A stretch of 6,320 nucleotides of DNA from the NCBI GenBank assembly GCA_035307785.1, contig DATGHS010000514.1, forward strand, positions 1 through 6,320, read 5' to 3'. The position numbers were made by a program, and so were the translations under genes. This DNA is from DATGHS01 sp035307785. GTDB taxonomy: Bacteria; Planctomycetota; Planctomycetia; Gemmatales; Gemmataceae. Positions 1-5,415 of this stretch are shown here, in pieces; the stretch's first letter is position 1; each line of letters starts with the position of its first letter. The notes under the pieces were generated by a model. The model had not been told where the DNA came from. It was given only the letters and a program-made list of their open reading frames with translations, and did not search any database.

Positions 1-2
1 CC

Positions 3-473
3 GCGCTTCTGCACCAGCAAGTTGATGGCGAACAGGCGGCACGCATTGCCGGGCGGTTGAAGCTCTCTAATGCGGAACGCGACCGGATCTGCTGGCTCAT
101 TGAGAAGCATTATGTTTTGCACGATGCCCCAACCATGCGCAAGAGCGAGCTGAAGCAGATTCTTATTCATCCCGGAATTGAGGACTTGTTTTTGCTGCAC
201 CGGGCCATTGCTTCGGCCTTCGGCGTGAGTGCCGCCCACGTGGGCTTCGCCGAAGAGCGCTTGCGAGAATGGACCGCCAATGGGGAACTCAATCCGCCGT
301 TTCTGATCACCGGCGACGACCTGAAACAGCTTGGCATTCCACCGGGCCCGCAATACAAGCGGCTGCTCGACGCGGTGCGCGAGGCGCAACTGGATGGCAC
401 GATTTCCACCAAGGAACAGGCATTGGAACTGGTGCAGAAACTGCGAGGCACTTCCGAACAGGCCCACGGATGA
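3..473 (+). CDS. cca: CCA tRNA nucleotidyltransferase, C-terminal fragment (5' end outside window)
   Basis: This is the last 156 codons of an open frame that enters from the left edge; the TTG at 57 is internal, because the frame is open back to base 3 and reads continuously (ARIAGRLKLSNAERDRI). The enzyme family adds or repairs the 3' CCA end of tRNAs in the cytoplasm. The catalytic nucleotidyltransferase head is outside the window. What is visible is the helical RNA-binding C-terminal part: the 'RLKLSNAERDRI' segment, then the family-typical tail 'LITGDDLKQLGIPPGP' followed by 'LLDAVREAQLDGTI' and a final helix with 'KEQALELVQKL'. The family call is from recognition of this tail; poly(A) polymerase I relatives are less likely because the 'GDDL..LG..PGP' tail is characteristic of CCA enzymes. 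The last three sense codons (Ala-His-Gly) and the TGA stop lie inside inverted repeat copy A, so the native C-terminus may have been replaced by the repeat. Confidence 0.85.
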   Translation, partial: ALLHQQVDGEQAARIAGRLKLSNAERDRICWLIEKHYVLHDAPTMRKSELKQILIHPGIEDLFLLHRAIASAFGVSAAHVGFAEERLREWTANGELNPPFLITGDDLKQLGIPPGPQYKRLLDAVREAQLDGTISTKEQALELVQKLRGTSEQAHG

Positions 474-567
474 ACACGGACTGCGTATCACGGATTTGCA
501 CGGATCAATAGAAAAGTCTTTAAATCCGTGTTTTTCCGTGTTATGAAATCCGTGTTCATCCGTGGGC
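462..567. repeat. Inverted repeat element, copy A (phased CACGGA/TCCGTG boxes)
   Basis: The ends are a perfect 19-bp inverted repeat: GCCCACGGATGAACACGGA (462-480) and its complement TCCGTGTTCATCCGTGGGC (549-567). Inside, pairing continues imperfectly toward an AT-rich centre near 505-522. The left half has CACGGA boxes starting at 465, 475, 489 and 499; the right half has TCCGTG boxes starting at 525, 535, 549 and 559, so both halves show the same 10-14-10 spacing. The element overlaps the stop codon of the CCA-enzyme gene. I see no target-site duplication and no internal gene; frames through it are repeat translations. Related CACGGAT/ATCCGTG repeats are, to my recollection, scattered through planctomycete and other genomes and give rise to spurious ORFs. 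Its function is unknown; a 3'-end hairpin or a non-autonomous mobile repeat are both possible. Confidence 0.85.
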
Positions 568-605
568 AAATTCTTCTCTCCTTCACAAAATCTTCCTCCC
601 TGCGC

Positions 606-635
606 TTGCGAAAACGGCCTTGGCCTCGATAAAAT
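606..635 (+). promoter_or_regulatory. Possible sigma70-type promoter for the HNH gene
   Basis: TTGCGA (606-611) and TAAAAT (630-635) are separated by 18 bp, matching the -35 and -10 consensus at four and five of six positions. It lies in the only non-coding stretch upstream of the HNH gene, about 110 bases before the ATG, and would give a leader of roughly 100 nt. It is a motif match only, and planctomycete promoter rules are less well known than those of model bacteria. Confidence 0.3.
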
Positions 636-660
636 GCTACATAAGTTGAACCCGCACTGA

Positions 661-725
661 CCTTGCAGCGTCGTTACAGCAAGGAGTCCCGGTTGGCGGC
701 CAGCGTGGCCCGCCGGACTGCAAGG
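661..725 (+). promoter_or_regulatory. Potentially structured 5' leader of the HNH gene
   Basis: Several complementary segments occur just upstream of the ribosome binding site. CCTTGC (661-666) can pair with GCAAGG (679-684). Directly next to it, AGTCC (685-689) plus GGCGG (695-699) can pair with the continuous CCGCCGGACT at 710-719. Alternatively CCTTGCAG (661-668) can pair over 8 bp with CTGCAAGG (718-725), which would exclude the first hairpin and break the outer part of the second. Such mutually exclusive pairings suggest a switchable leader, but GC-rich DNA produces chance stems easily. I recognise no known riboswitch class. Confidence 0.25.
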
Positions 726-731
726 CCCTGG

Positions 732-740
732 AAAAGGGAG
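732..740 (+). promoter_or_regulatory. Ribosome binding site of the HNH gene
   Basis: AAAAGGGAG lies 4 bases before the ATG at 745. It is the clearest Shine-Dalgarno-like purine tract among the genes of the window and fixes the start of the HNH protein at 745. Confidence 0.6.
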
Positions 741-744
741 CGTT

Positions 745-1380
745 ATGATCGCAAGCCCACACACGGCCCTCGACGCCAGCGTGCTCGTCTTGAACAAGGT
801 GTTCATGGCGGTGCACGTGATCTCGGTGCGACGGGCCTTCTGTCTGCTCTGCAAGGAACTGGCCGAGGTCGTCGCTCTTGAAGACGGTGTGTACGCCACC
901 TACGATTTCGCCACCTGGCGAGAGTTGAGCGAATACCGCGCCAAGAACTTCCGCCAGGAGGACGACGACTGGGTGCGCACGGCCAGCAGCGAAATCCAGG
1001 TCCCGCGCGTGATCCGCCTGCTCGACTACGACAAGGTGCCGAAGCAGACGGTGAAGTTCAACCGCCGCAACATCTTCGCCCGCGACAGCAACCAGTGCCA
1101 GTACTGCGGCCGGAAGTTCCCGACCAGCGAACTGAGCCTGGATCACGTCGTGCCGCGCAGCCAGGGCGGCCAGACCACGTGGGAAAACATCGTGTGCGCC
1201 TGTGTGGGCTGCAACGTGAAGAAGGGCGGTCGTACGCCGAAGCAAGCGCACATGGGCCTGGTTCGCAAGGCGGAGAAGCCGAAGCGCAGCCCGCTCTTAA
1301 ACCTGAAGCTGACGCAACGCAAGTACCAGTCCTGGCAGGCGTTTCTCGATAACGCGTACTGGGATGTGGAATTGAAGTAA
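745..1380 (+). CDS. HNH endonuclease family protein
   Basis: A complete 211-residue protein. The N-terminal ~110 residues are a conserved non-catalytic region starting 'ASVLVLNKVFMAVHVISVRRA', as in stand-alone HNH proteins common in planctomycetes and cyanobacteria. The HNH/zinc module follows: Cys118-x2-Cys121 (CQYC), the metal/catalytic pair Asp133-His134 within 'SLDHVVPRSQGG', Asn148 in 'WENIV', and a second Cys153-x2-Cys156 followed by Asn157 and the usual 'KKGGRTP' segment. The four cysteines should hold a structural zinc, and His134 with the Asn positions forms the beta-beta-alpha-metal nuclease site. All expected residues are present, so it is probably an active DNA nuclease. Its cellular role is unknown; repair, restriction-like and housekeeping roles are all open. 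There is no signal peptide, so it is cytoplasmic. It stands alone between copy A and its own terminator, with no methyltransferase or mobile-element partner nearby. Confidence 0.9.
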   Translation: MIASPHTALDASVLVLNKVFMAVHVISVRRAFCLLCKELAEVVALEDGVYATYDFATWRELSEYRAKNFRQEDDDWVRTASSEIQVPRVIRLLDYDKVPKQTVKFNRRNIFARDSNQCQYCGRKFPTSELSLDHVVPRSQGGQTTWENIVCACVGCNVKKGGRTPKQAHMGLVRKAEKPKRSPLLNLKLTQRKYQSWQAFLDNAYWDVELK

Positions 1381-1389
1381 CCGATAGGG

Positions 1390-1421
1390 GCCCACGGACT
1401 TCCGTCCGTGGGCTTTCGTTT
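1390..1421 (+). terminator. Rho-independent-type terminator between convergent genes
   Basis: GCCCACGGAC (1390-1399), loop TTCC, GTCCGTGGGC (1404-1413) form a perfect 10-bp GC-rich hairpin followed by the T-rich tail TTTCGTTTGTT. It begins 9 bases after the HNH stop and serves that gene best. On the minus strand the hairpin comes soon after the stop of the 735-residue protein gene (1424) but has no T-run after it, so termination in that direction is less certain. The outer 9 bp of its stem equal the outer 9 bp of inverted repeat copy A. Confidence 0.8.
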
Positions 1422-1423
1422 GT

Positions 1424-3631
1424 TCATATCCGATCCAGCGAATCAATCCAGCGCACCAATTCCTCGAGCACCGGCTTCGTGAGGTACTCCTTCCCCATCT
1501 CCTGAATCAGCCGGAAGTTTACGGGGAACTTCTTCTCCGTCAGCGTCTTGGAACTGAGTTCGATCTGCTTGGCCATGGGGTCTTTGCCGCCGGCGATGAT
1601 GAAGAACGCCAGCCGCTGGCCGCCCACGGTGTCTTTCGGGCTGGTGCCGAGGATGGCCGAGGTGGTGGCCACGCCGCGGATCAGGTCGCGGGCATGGAAG
1701 CCGATGTAAAACGCCATCTGCCCGCCGACGCCCATGCCGTGCGCGACCACGCGCTGGCGGTCGATGGTGTATTCATTCAGCATTGCCCGGGCGGTCTGCT
1801 CGATGAATTGCGATTCGCTGGCCACCCAGCCGGAGTCGTTCTCCGCCTTTGGCCCCACGATTATGAAGTGGTGCTTTTCGCAGAAATCCTCCCAGATATC
1901 CACCACGGCCTTGGAATCTTTGCCCCGATCCTGGGCCGCGTGCAGCCAGATGATCAGGCCGTGGGCGATGTTCGGGTCGTAATTCTCCGGCACAAAAACC
2001 CAGTATTCGTGATCGCGTGATTCCGTCGTCCGCTTGAGCAGGCCTTTCTCCACCTTCTTCGCATCTTTCTCCTTGGGCGGAGTGGTGGCGTCTTTTTCCT
2101 TGGGAGCGTCCTTCCCCTTCGGGACCATGGGATCCTTCGGCAACTTCGGCAGATCTTTCTTTGGTTGCGATGGATCGGGCATGGGCGCAGGTGCAGGAAC
2201 GACGCCTGGCCCCATTCCCATCGGCGGGCCGGCCGGCTTTTGCGGCGTCAGCGCTTTCTTGGCCGTGGAATCGTCGGGCAGGCTTTCGGGGACGGATGTG
2301 TCCATCGCGGCCAGGCGGGCGGTGACGACTTCGAGCTTGCCGCCGTCTTTGCGCTTCACTTCCAGGCGCAGGTCGGTTCCGGGGAGCATGTTGCCGATGG
2401 CGGCGCTCAGTTGCGCCCGGCCGGAGAACGGCACGAGTGGCGGCTGCTTATCACCGGGCACGTGTTGGCCGATCTTCATGATCCGGTCGCCCGGCTTGAT
2501 TTTCGCTTGCTCGGCCGGGCTATTCGGAAACACGTAGCGAACTTCGACGCCGATTTCCGGGTCGTCGCGGATCGGCAAAATGCCCAGGAACGGCGCCACA
2601 TAAGCCGTCAGCGAGCCGGAAAGCACCAGGTTCTTGAATTCCTTGGTCTCCGATCCGCGCTTCACCTTCAAACTCACCAGGTCGCCTTCGTATTTAGGCC
2701 CCAGGGCGTGCAGCATCTGGGCGTGGTTGTTCACCGGCCTGCCGTCCACTTCTATGATCTCGTCGCCCGATTTGATGCCGGCCTTATCGGCAGTGGAGTC
2801 GAGGGCCACGGTTTGCACCTTGGAATAGCCGGTGTACCAGTCGCGGCTTACCGGCGTGATGCCGAGCAGGCCGCGGTACAAATCCTTGCCCTTCTTCAAG
2901 CGCGGCAACGTGGCCAGCACATCTTCAAACGGGATGGCGAAACCGATGCCCGAGTCGTACCACTCGACGCCCGCCGTGTCACCCTCGGCAAACGGCGAGG
3001 CCGGCACGAGAATGCCGAAGACGCGCCCCTCCACATCGACGAGCGGCCCGCCGTAATTCACCGGCGAAATCTTGGCATCGGTCTGTACCGCCTTGCCCCA
3101 GATGCGGTTGAGGGCGCTGATGATGCCCACGCTTACCGACGGCGGGTTGTCCACTACCGGGTCCAGCGTGCGGCCCAGGCCGATAGCCCACTGGCCAATT
3201 TGCATCTCGCTTTTCGGCACCGCCGTAGGCACCTTCAGGCCGGTCGCCTCTACCTTGATGAGCGTGAGCATGCGGGTGTGATCGGTGGCGATGGTCTTGG
3301 CCACAAGCCGCTCGCTGCGGCCGGGAATGGTCACGAACACGGCCGTGGGCTTGTTGGCGAAGTTGAAGGCGCTGGTGATGATGTAGCCATCCGGCGATAC
3401 GACCACGCCGGTAGTCGGCCCCATGCCCTTGCGCACGGTTTCGCCCACGCCAACGGCTCCCAGGATATCGGTGCCGCCGCTGGTTTCAATCTGCACCACG
3501 GAAGGCGCGACCTTCATGGTCGCGTCGCGGAAGGCCTTCTCGGTGGCTTCGTTGACCTCCTGGGCGGGGAGACGGGGAAGCGCGAAGGCGAATAAGACAA
3601 AGGCAAAACCGATTACGATTCGTGGGAACAT
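1424..3631 (-). CDS. Secreted HtrA-like pseudoprotease with two PDZ domains and a C-terminal alpha/beta-hydrolase-like domain
   Basis: 735 residues. Residues 1-23 are a signal peptide (hydrophobic core to 'LPA', cleavage before Gln24), so it acts outside the cytoplasm. Residues ~30-245 have the HtrA/S1C trypsin fold, including 'GVVVSPDGYIIT', 'GQWAIGLGR' and 'GIGFAIP'. The triad is lost: 'TSAFNF' puts Phe89 in place of His, 'TDHTRMLTLIKV' puts Met121 in place of Asp, and 'TDAKISPVNYGGPL' puts Tyr193 in place of the nucleophile Ser. PDZ domains lie at ~253-338 and ~348-437, both with the AGIKSGDEI/AKIKPGDRI-type core. A Pro/Lys/Asp-rich linker spans ~455-530. Residues ~530-735 resemble an esterase/prolyl-oligopeptidase-type alpha/beta hydrolase ('YWVFVPENYDP', 'LIIWLH'), but the nucleophile elbow reads G-M-G-V-G-G (Gly634 instead of Ser), and Lys714 occupies the likely His position; Asp684 remains. 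The family is HtrA-like; the protein is inferred to be a non-catalytic binding or scaffold protein. It is the last gene of the minus-strand set, 63 bases after the zinc-ribbon gene. Confidence 0.88.
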   Translation of the reverse strand: MFPRIVIGFAFVLFAFALPRLPAQEVNEATEKAFRDATMKVAPSVVQIETSGGTDILGAVGVGETVRKGMGPTTGVVVSPDGYIITSAFNFANKPTAVFVTIPGRSERLVAKTIATDHTRMLTLIKVEATGLKVPTAVPKSEMQIGQWAIGLGRTLDPVVDNPPSVSVGIISALNRIWGKAVQTDAKISPVNYGGPLVDVEGRVFGILVPASPFAEGDTAGVEWYDSGIGFAIPFEDVLATLPRLKKGKDLYRGLLGITPVSRDWYTGYSKVQTVALDSTADKAGIKSGDEIIEVDGRPVNNHAQMLHALGPKYEGDLVSLKVKRGSETKEFKNLVLSGSLTAYVAPFLGILPIRDDPEIGVEVRYVFPNSPAEQAKIKPGDRIMKIGQHVPGDKQPPLVPFSGRAQLSAAIGNMLPGTDLRLEVKRKDGGKLEVVTARLAAMDTSVPESLPDDSTAKKALTPQKPAGPPMGMGPGVVPAPAPMPDPSQPKKDLPKLPKDPMVPKGKDAPKEKDATTPPKEKDAKKVEKGLLKRTTESRDHEYWVFVPENYDPNIAHGLIIWLHAAQDRGKDSKAVVDIWEDFCEKHHFIIVGPKAENDSGWVASESQFIEQTARAMLNEYTIDRQRVVAHGMGVGGQMAFYIGFHARDLIRGVATTSAILGTSPKDTVGGQRLAFFIIAGGKDPMAKQIELSSKTLTEKKFPVNFRLIQEMGKEYLTKPVLEELVRWIDSLDRI

Positions 3632-3694
3632 AATATCAGCTCTCGTGAGATGGCACCGTGGTTCCTAGACTCTCCGTCGGAAACAGCGTGACGC

Positions 3695-4147
3695 CTATAA
3701 CTCCCGACCACTGCTGGTTGCGCGCACGCGACCCATTTCGAACCCACATACCCTACAAGTCATGCGCCAGTTCGGTGCCGGGTATTGGCATTTGGGGCAG
3801 CAACGCGATGAGGTGGTTGCGTTCCGGATCGAGTCGTCGATCGCGCGCTCCCGCTGTTTCCGGCGGCTCGCTTCTTCCTGTTCTCGAGTAACAGAAGGTA
3901 ATTCCAATGGTTGGCCGAGATAAATGTGCGGAAGCTCTGACTCGTCCGGCAATTCTCTGGCAATGCAATGGCCTCCCCGCGCGTGCTTAATTGTTTCACA
4001 GTCCGTCGTGCAGAAATACACTATTTGGTCGCAATGCGAACAATGCCGTGCCTTATCTTCATGGGTTGGCGTAAGTTCCGCCCATAGCTTCGGGCACTGG
4101 AAGCGAAACACGGGCAGGCAATTCCGAATGGTTATTTTCGTCTTCAT
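3695..4147 (-). CDS. Small cysteine-rich double zinc-ribbon-like protein
   Basis: 150 residues from the ATG at 4147; a TTG six codons upstream (4165) is in frame but has no better ribosome site, so ATG is preferred. The N-terminal half has 'FRFQCPKLW', then Cys36-x2-Cys39 (HCSHCD), 'VYFC' (Cys46) and 'HARGGHCIARELP' (Cys61). I recall this arrangement from small hypothetical proteins in planctomycetes and other large-genome bacteria. A charged Glu/Arg/Lys stretch (~88-105) leads to a C-terminal zinc ribbon Cys117-x2-Cys120-x10-Cys131-x2-Cys134. There is no signal peptide or membrane segment, so it should be cytoplasmic, unlike its exported neighbours. It lies 41 bases after the upstream trypsin/PDZ gene on the same strand and 63 before the next. 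Codon use is looser than in its neighbours (ATA, AGA, AGG, CTA and TTA all occur). Function unknown; conserved cysteine spacing argues that it is a real gene. Confidence 0.75.
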   Translation of the reverse strand: MKTKITIRNCLPVFRFQCPKLWAELTPTHEDKARHCSHCDQIVYFCTTDCETIKHARGGHCIARELPDESELPHIYLGQPLELPSVTREQEEASRRKQRERAIDDSIRNATTSSRCCPKCQYPAPNWRMTCRVCGFEMGRVRATSSGREL

Positions 4148-4188
4148 TGCAGAGCCAAACCGCAACAGAAAGTGTACGTGTCATCGAT

Positions 4189-5274
4189 CTACTTCTTCGG
4201 CTTCGGCACTTCTTCCAGCTTCAAATCCACAGCCATCAGCTTGTCGCCACGGCGTACTTCGATCTTGATCGTTTCGCCCGGTCGGGTCCTCGCAATGAGG
4301 TCGTGGAAATTCTTGATGCTCACCACCGGTTCACCTTCCACGTACACGATCAGGTCATCGGGCAGCAGGCCGGCCTTCTCGGCCGGGGAGCCGGGGCGAA
4401 CGCCATCGACAAACGGCGGCGTGCGCTCGACCACGTTCGGCACCAGCACGATGCCGTGGTAGCCGCCGGGGCCTTCCTTCGGCTTCTCGATCTTGGTCGG
4501 GTTCCATTTGCCGGCCGGGCCAAGAGTGACGAAGTCTTCCATCGTGATTTTCTTCACCTGCTCGCCCTCACGGACTTCCACCTTGGCATTCATCGGCACG
4601 GCGTAGTTGATCCAGGTTTCGGAGAGCGTATTCCGCAGCTCCTTGCCGATGATGCCGAGCAGGTCGCCCTTGCGGTTGACGATGGCGCCGCCGGCGGCGC
4701 CGGGGTTGCAAATGATTGCTTCCGTCACGTACACCTCGCCCGTGTAGGTGGCATCAAAGATGCCGCGACGGCCATGAAGTTTCGTGAAACTGGCGATGGT
4801 CCCATGCTGCACGCTCATGGGCTCATCGCGCGATGCCACTTCGTATTCATTGCTGAGCGCCATGATCCACGTGCCCGGAGGGGACAGCGGCATCTTGCTG
4901 GCGGCCACGGCATCGAAGAAGGGCAGTTCGAGTTCCTTTTCCGCTTCCGGGTTGCCGCCGGTGTCGATCTTCAGAATGGCCGCGTCGAGGGCCGGCTCGA
5001 TGACCACGACTTTCGCTCGCATCTTCCGGCCATCCCACAGGTGCACGCGGAGGTCTTGCGTGTCGAGAATGTGGTTGGCAATGGTGAGGATGTGCCCCTT
5101 GTTCGAAATCAGCATGCCGCTGCCATAGGCCGGCAAGCCGCGATAGCCGCCGGAGCCATACAGCTTCACCATCTTCTTATTGGTTTCCTTGGCGACTTCG
5201 CTCAGGGGGGCTTGGGCTGGTGCCAATGTCGTGAGAGACAACAATGCCAACGCAATTAGACAACTTCGGAGCAT
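4189..5274 (-). CDS. Secreted HtrA-like trypsin/PDZ protein lacking the catalytic serine
   Basis: 361 residues. The signal peptide covers residues 1 to about 20-22 (hydrophobic stretch, 'APAQA' cleavage region). The trypsin-like domain (~25-250) begins with 'GSGMLISNKGHILT' and aligns well with HtrA/DegP proteases. His68 (in 'TIANHIL') and Asp97 (in 'IEPALDAAILKI') fit the first two triad positions. The serine motif, normally N-P-G-N-S-G-G, reads N-P-G-A-A-G-G (190-196), putting Ala194 where the nucleophile should be; the GCC codon is clear in the sequence. One PDZ domain lies at ~272-352, with 'VRPGSPAEKAGLLPDDLIVYVEGEPV'. HtrA proteins degrade or hold misfolded proteins in the cell envelope; this one should be unable to cleave by the usual mechanism but could still bind substrates. 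The start is the ATG at 5274, 18 bases beyond inverted repeat copy B, with a weak GAGAG purine stretch upstream. The charged tail ends in 'PKPKK'. Confidence 0.9.
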   Translation of the reverse strand: MLRSCLIALALLSLTTLAPAQAPLSEVAKETNKKMVKLYGSGGYRGLPAYGSGMLISNKGHILTIANHILDTQDLRVHLWDGRKMRAKVVVIEPALDAAILKIDTGGNPEAEKELELPFFDAVAASKMPLSPPGTWIMALSNEYEVASRDEPMSVQHGTIASFTKLHGRRGIFDATYTGEVYVTEAIICNPGAAGGAIVNRKGDLLGIIGKELRNTLSETWINYAVPMNAKVEVREGEQVKKITMEDFVTLGPAGKWNPTKIEKPKEGPGGYHGIVLVPNVVERTPPFVDGVRPGSPAEKAGLLPDDLIVYVEGEPVVSIKNFHDLIARTRPGETIKIEVRRGDKLMAVDLKLEEVPKPKK

Positions 5275-5292
5275 GCATAGACTCTCAAATTA

Positions 5293-5405
5293 GGCCACGG
5301 ATAAACACGGATTGAAACGGATTAACACGGATCAGATTTAACTTAAAGCCTTTTACGTTTGATCCGTGTACATCCGTGTTACGAAGTCCGTGTTCATCCG
5401 TGGGC
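5293..5405. repeat. Inverted repeat element, copy B (phased CACGGA/TCCGTG boxes)
   Basis: The right arm TCCGTGTTCATCCGTGGGC (5387-5405) is identical to that of copy A; the left arm GGCCACGGATAAACACGGA (5293-5311) pairs with it with two mismatches. Over the last 45 bases of each element, copy A (523-567) and copy B (5361-5405) agree at 39 positions. Boxes start at 5296, 5306, 5316 (degenerate) and 5326 on the left, and at 5363, 5373, 5387 and 5397 on the right. The centre (about 5332-5360) is AT-rich. It fills most of the 141-base gap between the stop of the right-edge gene (5416) and the start of the 361-residue protein gene (5274), so it would lie in their joint transcript or, if transcription starts inside it, in the 5' leader of the latter. 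Confidence 0.85.
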
Positions 5406-5415
5406 TCATTTCTTC

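Noticed and set aside
462..567. Reading the CACGGAT boxes as a CRISPR-like array
   Set aside because: Units are about 6 bases at 10-14 base spacing and invert at the centre; there are no constant-length repeats with unique spacers and no cas genes.
462..567. Copy A as an insertion sequence with terminal inverted repeats
   Set aside because: There is no transposase gene and no visible target-site duplication; at 106 bp it could at most be a non-autonomous element, which the window cannot show.
637..1251. Minus-strand 204-codon frame opposite the HNH gene
   Set aside because: Antisense shadow; the plus strand has the ribosome site, conserved HNH motif and terminator.
661..1380. HNH gene plus structured leader as a HEARO/IsrB-type RNA-guided system
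   Set aside because: The protein has no RuvC domain and is only 211 residues, and the leader is about 100 nt rather than the roughly 300 nt guide RNA of that class.
745..1380. HNH protein as part of a restriction or phage-defence cassette
   Set aside because: No methyltransferase, helicase, or other defence gene is adjacent, and the gene has its own terminator; the family is also widespread as a stand-alone gene.
2165..3595. Long 476-codon plus-strand open frame opposite the 735-residue protein gene
   Set aside because: It is the antisense shadow of a GC-rich gene: rich in Arg/His/Ala without domain signatures, while the minus strand encodes signal peptide, trypsin fold, PDZ and hydrolase motifs.
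4147..5259. 370-codon plus-strand open frame opposite the 361-residue trypsin/PDZ gene
   Set aside because: Same kind of antisense shadow; His/Arg/Asp-rich composition, no motifs, and the opposite strand carries the recognisable HtrA-like protein.
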